The translations under genes were made by a program, and so were the position numbers. The notes under the pieces were generated by a model. That model saw only the letters and a list, made by a program, of their open reading frames with translations. It was not told the origin of the DNA and ran no database searches. A stretch of 7,813 nucleotides of DNA from Kiritimatiellia bacterium (GTDB taxonomy: Bacteria > Verrucomicrobiota > Kiritimatiellia > RFP12 > UBA1067), in assembly GCA_017959645.1 (NCBI GenBank), contig JAGDAE010000056.1, positions 1 through 7,813 of the forward strand, in the 5' to 3' direction. Of this stretch, positions 1 to 6,306 are shown piece after piece. Every line of letters starts with the position of its first letter. Positions within the stretch are counted from its first letter, which is position 1.

Positions 1-13
1 GAATATCTTTCAT
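1..13 (-). CDS. Probable start of a further minus-strand gene (only 4 codons visible)
   Basis: Read on the minus strand, an ATG at 13-11 is followed by codons for M-K-D-I before the window ends. It is preceded by a long purine stretch (complement of 14-28, GAAAGAGAGAGAAGA) that could act as a ribosome-binding site, although it holds GAG repeats and not a clean GGAGG. The gene would lie 120 nt after the stop codon of the glycosidase at 134-2098, in the same direction. Four codons say nothing about function. The call rests only on the start codon and the purine-rich leader. Confidence 0.35.
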
Positions 14-133
14 TCTTCTCTCTCTTTCAGGTCACGCCAAAATTCCCGAAGTCATGGAAACTTTACGGTAATTTGGCCCGTCATTGAACGAGCGTGTACC
101 GACAGCCGCCGCTTCTTCGCGAAGGTCGCATCT
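14..133 (-). other. Intergenic stretch after the glycosidase gene
   Basis: These 120 nt separate the TGA of the six-hairpin glycosidase from the putative ATG at 13. The stretch looks more AT-rich than the genes around it. It contains an imperfect stem-loop (36-77) and a weak promoter-like pair on the minus strand: TTCAAT, 17 nt, then TAAAGT. The -35-like box matches the consensus at only 3 of 6 positions and the -10-like box at 4 of 6, so I do not call a promoter. No U-tract follows the stem-loop in either direction, so there is no classical intrinsic terminator. A separate promoter for the next gene here is possible but not shown. Confidence 0.5.
36..77 (-). promoter_or_regulatory. Imperfect stem-loop upstream of the next gene's start
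   Basis: Bases 36-44 (gccaaaatt) pair with 70-77 (aatttggc) with one bulged A. Inside this, ccg at 46-48 pairs with cgg at 66-68, and aag at 49-51 pairs with ctt at 61-63 across a 9-nt loop (52-60). Together these make about 14 pairs with one mismatch (45/69) and a 2-nt bulge (64-65). In the minus-strand transcript the hairpin ends 7 nt before the purine-rich leader of the putative next gene. No U-run follows it, so it may be a transcript-end or processing structure, or a leader element, and not an intrinsic terminator. A chance structure is also possible. Confidence 0.3.
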
Positions 134-2098
134 TCAGCGAAGGACGAGTTCGAGGTTGTCCTGGACAATCGCCGGGCCTGCCAGAAGCCCGGAACCGACG
201 GCGGTATGAAACCGGCGGCCGACAAGATCGAAAAGCCCGGCCGTGCCGTCGGGACTGCATACCGCCGGACGGAAATCGGCGACGAGCCGCTCACCGTCGT
301 ATATTTTCGCAGAGCAGAGCCGGAAGGCGCCGCCGTACTGTTCGGGATGGAGACCGAACGGATTGCCGCCGGTCCAGAAGAAGCAGATGCTATCAGTCGT
401 ATTCCGTCCGTTTCCGAGCGTTCTGCCGGTTTCGTTCACCGAGAACGAATCCGCTTTGGCGACTAGTTTTACCTTCTCGCCGACCCGCCATGTCGACTCG
501 CCGCCAGGCACGTCGACATATTCCCCGCCGGCGTTGTAGCGGATGTTCCCCTCGTGGAACATGAAGAAAAAACCGTCCGGGCTCCACGACGAGCCGAATA
601 TCGCGCTTTGCGCACCTGGCGCCGACAGCCGTGCGTTGTCGAGCGGTATGATTTCGGCCTCGACCGTCATCGACGGCGAGCAGGCGATTCCGGTGTCGAT
701 ATACTGGGTTCCGGTCGCCTCGACATATCCGGATTCGACGAAGCGATGGTACAGCACCGAAACGACGCCGTTCGTGCGCACAACCGTCGCGTAGCCGTTC
801 GTGCCGCAAGCGAGATGCTCGAAGCGGAAATCGTCCGCTATCCTGGGTTCGACCGACAGACGCCGCGTTTCAGCGTCGTAGGAGATGCCGCAAAGGTCTT
901 CGACGATCGCGGTGATGTAGTTCGCCGCCGTCCAGACGTAGTACTCCCCTCCCTGCGCCGAACCGTCGTCGGGCGCGTAGAACTCGTCAAACGTTCCGGC
1001 CGCGTCAATCATCGCCACCATCTTCGACGCGAGATGCGTCGCCTCGCTGTCGAGCCCGGCGCGGAAAAGCGCATGGACGGCCCAACGGTCGATCAGGCTC
1101 CACACCATCCCGCTCCAGCTCGCGTTGTACTGGTATCTGCGCTCGCCCTTCGTCATCGTGAACTCCGGCGAATCGACGGCCATGGACATGAGAGGATATG
1201 CGTCCCACCCGAAGCGCGGCCCCTTGAGCGAAGCGAGCAGCCGTTCCTTGACGGCGGACGGTAGCGAACGGTCGGCGAACATGTAGAAACCCTCCGCCGA
1301 TTCGAACCCGAGCCCGCCCGAAGCGAGAATGTACGGACGGAACAGCCCGGCCGTCTCGTCCCACATGTGCGTTCTAGCCGCGGAAAATACCGCAGCCGAT
1401 TTGGCGTCGAGTTCCGCCGCTTCGCTATCGCGTCCGAGCATCCTCGCCAGTTCCGCCGTCCATTCGAGCCCGAGCGCCACGAGAACGCACGTGTCGACGC
1501 CGCAGAACTCGTTCGCGCGGCCGAGGTAGGGCGGGAACGTCTCTTCGAAAAGCGAAGACACCAGACCGGTTCCGGCATCCATCCGGTCACCGATCCACCA
1601 CTCGAGATAGCGCTTGGACATTTCGTACATTTCCAGGACGAACGCCCGGTCGCCGGACATTTTCGCGATGTCGTACGCCGGTCTCGTGACGACCGGCAGC
1701 GCGCTCGCGTTGTCGGACTGCAGCGAATGGTTTTCGCTCACCGGCAGCGTGTCGGCGCCCCAGAGCGGAATGCGGCCGTTTTCTTTCTGGATGAGCGGGA
1801 AGTTGCGCATCGCTTCCATCGCGAAACCGAAATCGATCCACTTCCACGCCTCAAGCGCGGCGGAAGAATCGATCTCCCACCAATTGTCGCCGTAATTGGC
1901 GCCCGGCGCGAAATACGGATGCACGAAACCGTGCGCGCCGTCCGGCCCGGGCACGACGAGTCCTTTGAGAATCGTTTCCTGCGCGAGATCGAACATCGCC
2001 GATTTCTCGCCGGCGCGCCAGAATTCGCATTTCGCCCACGCGCCCGATGCGCAGACGGCCGCGGAAACGGCGAGAATCGCACGGATGGATCCGGTCAT
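134..2098 (-). CDS. Exported six-hairpin (GH63/MGH1-like) glycosidase with C-terminal LamG-like domain
   Basis: This 654-residue protein begins with a plausible Sec signal peptide: Arg at 6, a hydrophobic core at 7-20 and an A-W-A cleavage site after residue 22. It is therefore probably periplasmic or secreted. Residues about 35-405 resemble the (alpha/alpha)6 core of GH63/mannosylglycerate-hydrolase-type enzymes. Landmarks are 'NWWEIDS' (72-78), an amphipathic helix after 'GVDT' (200-203), 'SWSGMVW' (327-333), 'GTFDEFYAPDDG' (368-379) and 'YYVWTAANY' (386-394). By analogy Glu372 is the likely catalytic base; I cannot place the general acid with confidence. Residues about 412-450 form a small beta segment. 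Residues about 456-640 form a LamG/concanavalin-like domain starting at 'GYVEATGTQYIDTG', probably for carbohydrate binding or surface attachment. The start at 2098 is fixed by AAGGAGG 5 nt upstream, which covers the stop of the GH172 gene. Exact substrate unknown. Confidence 0.85.
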   Translation of the reverse strand: MTGSIRAILAVSAAVCASGAWAKCEFWRAGEKSAMFDLAQETILKGLVVPGPDGAHGFVHPYFAPGANYGDNWWEIDSSAALEAWKWIDFGFAMEAMRNFPLIQKENGRIPLWGADTLPVSENHSLQSDNASALPVVTRPAYDIAKMSGDRAFVLEMYEMSKRYLEWWIGDRMDAGTGLVSSLFEETFPPYLGRANEFCGVDTCVLVALGLEWTAELARMLGRDSEAAELDAKSAAVFSAARTHMWDETAGLFRPYILASGGLGFESAEGFYMFADRSLPSAVKERLLASLKGPRFGWDAYPLMSMAVDSPEFTMTKGERRYQYNASWSGMVWSLIDRWAVHALFRAGLDSEATHLASKMVAMIDAAGTFDEFYAPDDGSAQGGEYYVWTAANYITAIVEDLCGISYDAETRRLSVEPRIADDFRFEHLACGTNGYATVVRTNGVVSVLYHRFVESGYVEATGTQYIDTGIACSPSMTVEAEIIPLDNARLSAPGAQSAIFGSSWSPDGFFFMFHEGNIRYNAGGEYVDVPGGESTWRVGEKVKLVAKADSFSVNETGRTLGNGRNTTDSICFFWTGGNPFGLHPEQYGGAFRLCSAKIYDGERLVADFRPAVCSPDGTAGLFDLVGRRFHTAVGSGLLAGPAIVQDNLELVLR

Positions 2099-2103
2099 GC
2101 GCG

Positions 2104-2111
2104 CCTCCTTA
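2104..2111 (-). promoter_or_regulatory. Strong ribosome-binding site overlapping the GH172 stop codon
   Basis: On the minus strand the sequence TAAGGAGG contains the TAA stop of the GH172 gene (2111-2109) and a near-perfect Shine-Dalgarno sequence. It lies 5 nt before the ATG at 2098. It fixes the start of the downstream glycosidase. Ribosomes ending on the GH172 frame would finish on this site, so translational coupling of the two genes is likely. This is the strongest ribosome-binding site in the window. Confidence 0.8.
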
Positions 2112-3628
2112 CGGCTTCAGATAGTGGAACGAAACCGAGTCGTAGTCGACGAGCGTATCCGACCAGTGCCAGATTTCGATGTCGTAGCGTATCGATTTCT
2201 CGAACGGTATCGCGTCGAGAATGCGCGCGCGGAAATTGACCGAATAGCCGCCGGCCAGATTTCCCTCGCCGGTCGGCTGGGCGAGGAACGGATGAGAAAA
2301 CGGCGCTGGCTTGCACCATGCATAGCCGAAGTGATCCTCGGTTCCGGTTCCGATGTACGACGGCGCAGCCTCCCCGTCGACCCATATCTTCTCGTCGCCC
2401 TCTCCCCACCAGTCTGCCACCGTATTCTCGACGGTAACCGCGGTTCCCGCGATCACGCCCTTGCCTTCGATGCGGTCGAGACCGATGTCGTACGCCGCGC
2501 CGGCGACGCGCGTAGGCAGGCGCGGACGCGAAACGTACGTCGTTCCGAAATGCATCGAGCGTCCGTCCCATGCGTAGTCGCCGCAAACGGCGAGGCTATC
2601 CGAGATGACGACAGGAACTTCGTCCTTGTTGGTCAGCCGCACCTCGCAACTCTCGGCGAACGGCATCACCCAGCGCGACTCCATGACGCCGTCGTCGCCG
2701 ACTTTGGTGAAGCGCGTCTCGTGGCGTTCCTGCCTCCAAAGCCCGGTATTGAAGAATTCTCCCACCGGCACTGAGACGCATGTCTTGCCGTCGAACGTGA
2801 TCTCTAGTTCCACCTTGCGGAGCTGAAGCCGCTGCTGCTGCCACCAGAGCGTCGAATATTCGGCCGGGGATACGCTCTTGAGCCGGAGATATCTGATCGC
2901 TCCAGTGCGTTTGAAAACGGCCGAGCGCGATTCGCCGGGCTTAAGTTCGCCGTCCAGCGAAGCGCTCTCGCCTTCCGGCGGCGGCTCCGAGCAGCTCGCC
3001 GCGAGTTTTTCGTTCGCCTCGGCGACAGCCGTCCTGGCGGCGGCGAAACTTTTTTAGAGAAGCTTTCCACTTCGGTGTCGCGCGCGTAGAGCCGGGTCTC
3101 GATGTTGTAATAGAACATCGCGCGTTCGCGCGGAGTCATGGTTATCTCGGCGGTGACTTTGACGTGTCTGGCGAAAGGTATGGGCAGATACAGGTTGATT
3201 CCGCGTTCGGGGGCGGGGCTGTCCGGGGAAAGACCGGCCGACAGCGGCCAGCCGGCAAGCATTTCGCCGCCGGCGATCTCTCCGGCCGCGCCCTCGATGG
3301 CCGGTTCGGCCGCGCCGTCGACGTAGACGCGCAGAATCGCGCTGTCGTGGCCGATGCCGGCGAACCAGAACCTGACGAGCGCGCCCGGGCCGTCGGCGTC
3401 GACCAGCACGCGCTCTTCGCGCCCGGCGTTCTCCTCTATGCGCAGGAACTGGTTGAAATCGGCGTTGGCGTCCCAGTTCGGCTCGCCCGGCAGCGTCGAC
3501 GCGCGGTCGTAAGAGCTGAAAAGCTTCATCCGGTAGGACGGTTCGGGGAATCGCGTAATCGCGTCGCGGTCGAGCATTTCGCCAAGAAGCGACATGACTG
3601 ATACGGTTGCTGCCAATGCGATATTCAT
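2109..3628 (-). CDS. GH172 (DUF2961) glycosidase, interrupted by a frameshift
   Basis: The family is recognised from N-terminal features ('RFPEPSY', 'SSYDRAS', 'GPGALVRFWFAG') and C-terminal ones ('WWGEGDEKIWVDGE', 'YIGTGTEDHFGYAW'). DUF2961 members include the alpha-D-fructofuranosidase/difructose-dianhydride I synthase family, now GH172, which also holds D-arabinan-degrading enzymes. The frame read from the ATG at 3628 is family-like for 193 residues. It breaks at the A6 run at 3055-3050 and then gives 81 aberrant Arg/Ser-rich residues, stopping near 2804. The -1 frame continues as 'SFAAARTAVAEANEKLA' to the TAA at 2109. With one added A the product is 506 residues, a normal length. In that numbering Glu410 (WGEGD) and Glu431 (GTGTED), 21 residues apart, are the likely catalytic pair. 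The start has AAAGGAA 6 nt upstream and lies 19 nt after the HAD gene. The N-terminus is hydrophobic but has no basic residue, so export is uncertain. It could be a pseudogene, a recoded gene or a sequencing error. Confidence 0.85.
3050..3055 (-). other. Frameshift site: run of six A on the coding strand
   Basis: On the minus strand the frame reads TCT AAA AAA GTT, after which the protein stops looking like DUF2961. Adding one A gives TCT AAA AAA AGT TTC, which enters the frame that carries the whole C-terminal half. In the downstream frame a TAA sits right at the run (complement of 3056-3054). That frame therefore opens only here, and it has no ATG, GTG or TTG start before the GTG at 2813. 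The heptamer AAAAAAG is present but not in the dnaX phase (A AAA AAG), so canonical tandem -1 slippage is not expected. A homopolymer indel, biological or technical, is the simplest reading. Confidence 0.85.
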
Positions 3629-3634
3629 GTTGTG

Positions 3635-3641
3635 TTCCTTT
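3635..3641 (-). promoter_or_regulatory. Ribosome-binding site for the GH172 gene
   Basis: The minus-strand sequence AAAGGAA lies 6 nt before the ATG at 3628 and inside the 19-nt gap after the HAD gene's TAA. It decides the start: the frame stays open further upstream into the HAD gene, but the codons I checked there include no ATG, GTG or TTG. Confidence 0.65.
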
Positions 3642-3647
3642 GCGGTG

Positions 3648-4574
3648 TTAGAATCCCGGAAGATTGAGCTGGCCGGAGACGCAGACCTTGCGGCCCTTCG
3701 GCAAAGCCCGGTCGGAGGTATCGTAGACGACGAACTTTATCCCCTCGAAACGCTTCGACAGCTCTTCTTTGATGTATTCGGACACGCTCTTGACGTTTCC
3801 CCTGTCGTCGTCGGAAAAACCGATGGCGACCGACCTGTCGAAACCGCTGGTGCGCCGCAGCATGTGGAAGACGTGTTCGACGAAATCCCGTATCGCGAAT
3901 TCCTTGGCCAGTTCGGGCTTTGCGGCGAGCGTCGCCGTCGCCAGCTTTTCGCGGTAGATCGGATCCGCCGCCATTCGCTTGCGGAAGCCGTCGTAGGTCA
4001 CCGCCGAATAGCGGCACATTCCCAGATAGTAATCGAGCTCTTCGGCGTCGGTGCCAAACGTTTCCGCCTTGTCGATCCACCGCCGGTAGCCGCGCAGGTT
4101 GGACATCATCTCCTCGCGCTCCTGTTCGGTTAGCGCGTATTTGATAAATACCCTGACCGCGCGCTCGATCGTCTCGGGGGCGTGCCCCCGCGCTGTCACG
4201 ATCGCGAATATCCGCCCCTCGCGCAGCGTTTTCTTGAGAACGTTGTAGCTCGGTCCCGGCCGTTCGCCGTGCTCGACCCTTTCGAGCGCGGCGATGGTGT
4301 CTTCGATGAAAGTGTCTTTCCCGGGCGAGTCGGCGAAATTGCGGAACGCCTCATCCCATCCTCCGCCCTGCGGCGGACGATAGCGGGCGGTGTCCGACCG
4401 GATCAGCGCGAATGTGGAAGTCGACACATCTACAGGCTCCCAGACGCCGCCCTCTCCGAGCTTCTCCATTCGTATCTTGGTCGGCATGTGGAGAATGTTG
4501 TCGTCCCAGTCGAAGATGTAGTACTTGAAGTCGCGGGTCGAGACTTCGTCGTTCACGTAAGGTATGCGCTTCAC
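3648..4574 (-). CDS. HAD-fold protein of unknown substrate
   Basis: This 308-residue protein has the signatures of a HAD-superfamily phosphatase or related phosphotransferase. Motif I is 'YYIFDWDDNIL', with Asp22 as presumed nucleophile and Asp24 as presumed acid/base. Motif II is 'FAIVTARGH' (Thr127). A motif IV-like 'IGFSDDDRGNV' (Asp255-257) would bind Mg2+. The motif III Lys is not obvious. About 120 residues between motifs II and IV (131-250), rich in charged helices, probably form a cap-like insertion and do not resemble a cap I recognise. There is no signal peptide, so it is cytoplasmic. The start is a GTG whose GTGA overlaps the rimO stop by 4 nt, with GGAGA about 8 nt upstream. This implies translational coupling to rimO. 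The substrate, which could be a nucleotide, sugar phosphate or protein, cannot be told from the sequence or its mixed neighbours. Confidence 0.85.
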   Translation of the reverse strand: MKRIPYVNDEVSTRDFKYYIFDWDDNILHMPTKIRMEKLGEGGVWEPVDVSTSTFALIRSDTARYRPPQGGGWDEAFRNFADSPGKDTFIEDTIAALERVEHGERPGPSYNVLKKTLREGRIFAIVTARGHAPETIERAVRVFIKYALTEQEREEMMSNLRGYRRWIDKAETFGTDAEELDYYLGMCRYSAVTYDGFRKRMAADPIYREKLATATLAAKPELAKEFAIRDFVEHVFHMLRRTSGFDRSVAIGFSDDDRGNVKSVSEYIKEELSKRFEGIKFVVYDTSDRALPKGRKVCVSGQLNLPGF

Positions 4575-5776
4575 GCCGGTTCTCCGAAGAAATCGAACCC
4601 TTCAGCCTTCGCGAGCCGCACGTCGATGAATTCGCCGACGGTACCGGCATCGACGAACACGACTCCGTCGACGTCCGGCGCCTGCGATTCGAGCCTCGCC
4701 GTCCCCGGCGCGACCACCAGCGCGCGACGGACTGATCCGACCGCCGCGCGCGCCTTTTTGCGCCATATCGCTGCCGCCAGTTCCATCACCTTGCGTTCGC
4801 GCTCCTCGGCGGTCTTGCGCGAGGGCCGTCCGGACATTTTCGCCGCCGGCGTGCCTCGTTCGGGAGAGAACGCGAACGCGCCGAGATGGTCGAACTCCAT
4901 TTGGGCGAGAGTCTCGAGCATCCGCTCGAACCTCGCCGGCGTCTCGCCCGGAAAACCGGTCATTATCGTCGTTCTGAGCGTAATGCCTGGAACCTCCCGG
5001 CGCAACCTCCGGGCTACCGAAAGGCTAGCCTCGATCGCGCCGGCGCGGTTCATGCGCTTGAGCACGGCCGGGTCGGTGTGCTGCAGCGGAACGTCGACGT
5101 ACTTCGCGGCGTGTTTCGAATTTTTGAGCCAATCGACGAAACCGTCGTCGATCTCGCTCGGATAGGAATAGAGAACTCTCACCCAGAAATCGCCTTCGAG
5201 ATCGTCGAGCTTCCACAGCAGCCCGGCCAGCGACGGTTTGTACAGCATCGGATCCTGCGCGACGATGTCGAGTTCGCGGCAGCCGGTTGCTAGCAACGCC
5301 TTCGCCTCGGCCAGAACGTCTTTTTCTGGACGCGACCGGTACGCGCCGCGTATCAGCGGTATCGCGCAGTAGGAGCACCGGTGCACGCAGCCCTCGGCTA
5401 TTTTGAGGTATGCGAACGCCTTGCCCGAAAGCCTGAACGCCGGCGTCTTCGATTCTGTCCAGCCGCGCGGCACACCCTTCCACGAATCGACGCCGGGGAA
5501 TTTCGCCGCCGCCTTCGGATAGCGCTCCGGGTAGCAGCCGGTCACGACGACCTTCGAGAAATTGCCGCGCCTTTTCAGCGCCAGCGCGCGGGCGATCTCG
5601 TATTCCGACTCTTCGCGGGCGGATGCTATGAACGCGCAGGTGTTGATTATCGCGACGTCGGCGCGGTCGGGATCGGACGAAAGAACGTAGCCCTCCTTGA
5701 GCAGATTGCCGACGGCGACCTGCAGATCGACGACGTTCTTTGCGCAGCCGAGCGAAACGAGCGCGACGGTCTTCAT
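4571..5776 (-). CDS. rimO: Ribosomal protein S12 methylthiotransferase RimO
   Basis: RimO is a radical-SAM enzyme that adds a methylthio group to a conserved Asp of ribosomal protein S12. The 401-residue product has the three family domains. The N-terminal MTTase domain has Cys11 ('LGCAKN'), Cys47 ('INTCAF') and Cys81 ('TGCYPERY') for one 4Fe-4S cluster. The radical-SAM domain has Cys130, Cys134 and Cys137 ('CVHRCSYC'), followed by 'AIPLIRGAYRSRP'. The C-terminal TRAM-like segment covers about 335-401. 'DIVAQD', 'RVLYSYP' and 'VPLQHTDPAVLKRMNR' favour RimO over its tRNA-modifying relative MiaB. The linker from Cys81 to Cys130 is short, about 48 residues against roughly 75 as I recall for typical members, so the protein is a little under the usual 430-450. 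The ATG at 5776 has GGAGG 4 nt upstream and overlaps the queH stop (ATGA). Confidence 0.92.
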   Translation of the reverse strand: MKTVALVSLGCAKNVVDLQVAVGNLLKEGYVLSSDPDRADVAIINTCAFIASAREESEYEIARALALKRRGNFSKVVVTGCYPERYPKAAAKFPGVDSWKGVPRGWTESKTPAFRLSGKAFAYLKIAEGCVHRCSYCAIPLIRGAYRSRPEKDVLAEAKALLATGCRELDIVAQDPMLYKPSLAGLLWKLDDLEGDFWVRVLYSYPSEIDDGFVDWLKNSKHAAKYVDVPLQHTDPAVLKRMNRAGAIEASLSVARRLRREVPGITLRTTIMTGFPGETPARFERMLETLAQMEFDHLGAFAFSPERGTPAAKMSGRPSRKTAEERERKVMELAAAIWRKKARAAVGSVRRALVVAPGTARLESQAPDVDGVVFVDAGTVGEFIDVRLAKAEGFDFFGEPA

Positions 5777-6306
5777 CTTTCCTCCCGCTTCGAAAATTCG
5801 CAGCCGCAGTAGCTCTGCCGGTACAGCCCCAGTTCTCTGGCGCGGCGCGTCGATTCCGCGAAACCGCCGCGCTTCTTGAAATCGAACTCGGCGAACATTC
5901 GCCCGGCCGCGTCCCGTCCCGCTTCGAACACGAGCGCGGACGGCTTGTGCGGACTCACGGTCAGGGAGGTCGTCACCGCGTCGAAGCCGTGTCCGGCCGC
6001 GTAGCGCGCGGCCATGGCGATATTGTAGCGGTAGCAGCGCCGGCACCGTTCGCCTTTCTCCGGCTCGTTCTCCAGACCGGCCGCGACCTCCTTCAGCCAT
6101 TCTTCGTGGCGGTATTCGCCAACCGCGATTTCCACGTTCTCGGCTGCGGCGAGCTTTTCGGCGGCGGCCCGGCGCCGTTCGAATTCGTCGAACGTGTCGA
6201 TATTCGAATTTGAAAACAGCAACGCGACCGAATGCCCCTCTTTTTCAAGCCGGGGAACGCATGCGCTCGCACACGGACCGCAACACGTATGGAGCAGAAT
6301 CCTCAC
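5773..6306 (-). CDS. queH: Epoxyqueuosine reductase QueH (DUF208 family)
   Basis: QueH reduces epoxyqueuosine to queuosine in tRNA, the last step of queuosine synthesis. It replaces the unrelated cobalamin-dependent QueG in many bacteria. The 177-residue product carries the family's metal ligands: Cys8, Cys9 and Cys12 in 'HTCCGPCA', Cys88 and Cys91 in 'CRRCYRYN', and Cys167 and Cys169 in 'YCGCEFS'. It also has 'FSNSNID' (31-37) and 'TTSLTVSPHK' (112-121). Length is typical of the compact members. The start is taken as the GTG at 6306, directly before 'RILLHTCCGPC'. It overlaps the panB stop by 4 nt (GTGA). There is no good ribosome-binding site, so translation probably depends on ribosomes ending panB. 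The frame is open far upstream through panB in another phase, but that part is a shadow. No other queuosine gene is in the window. Confidence 0.92.
   Translation of the reverse strand: MRILLHTCCGPCASACVPRLEKEGHSVALLFSNSNIDTFDEFERRRAAAEKLAAAENVEIAVGEYRHEEWLKEVAAGLENEPEKGERCRRCYRYNIAMAARYAAGHGFDAVTTSLTVSPHKPSALVFEAGRDAAGRMFAEFDFKKRGGFAESTRRARELGLYRQSYCGCEFSKREER

Noticed and set aside
115..124. Palindrome cttcgcgaag as an operator
   Set aside because: It is a ten-base palindrome in GC-rich DNA, just after a gene end and far from any start. It is expected by chance.
52..294. Small minus-strand open frame overlapping the end of the glycosidase
   Set aside because: It overlaps the LamG-like coding region in another frame and has no ribosome-binding site or recognisable features.
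1367..2774. Two overlapping plus-strand open frames opposite the glycosidase genes
   Set aside because: Both are Arg-rich antisense frames with no family features, and the minus-strand genes explain the region fully.
2109..2813. Independent gene for the C-terminal GH172 half starting at GTG 2813
   Set aside because: The GTG lies inside a beta-strand of the family domain with no ribosome-binding site. Matching sequence continues upstream in frame to the A6 run.
3050..3056. Canonical programmed -1 frameshift of dnaX type
   Set aside because: The A AAA AAG heptamer is out of phase: the zero frame reads AAA AAA GTT and the preceding base is T, so tandem re-pairing would be imperfect. I noted no downstream stimulatory hairpin or upstream Shine-Dalgarno spacer with confidence.
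4182..5165. Long plus-strand open frame (327 codons) opposite the HAD gene and rimO
   Set aside because: It is antisense to two well-supported genes, its translation has no recognisable motif, and it is the usual by-product of GC-rich codon bias.
4571..6100. A 509-residue reading of the rimO frame
   Set aside because: The first 108 residues overlap queH out of frame, and the ATG at 5776 with GGAGG matches the RimO family start.
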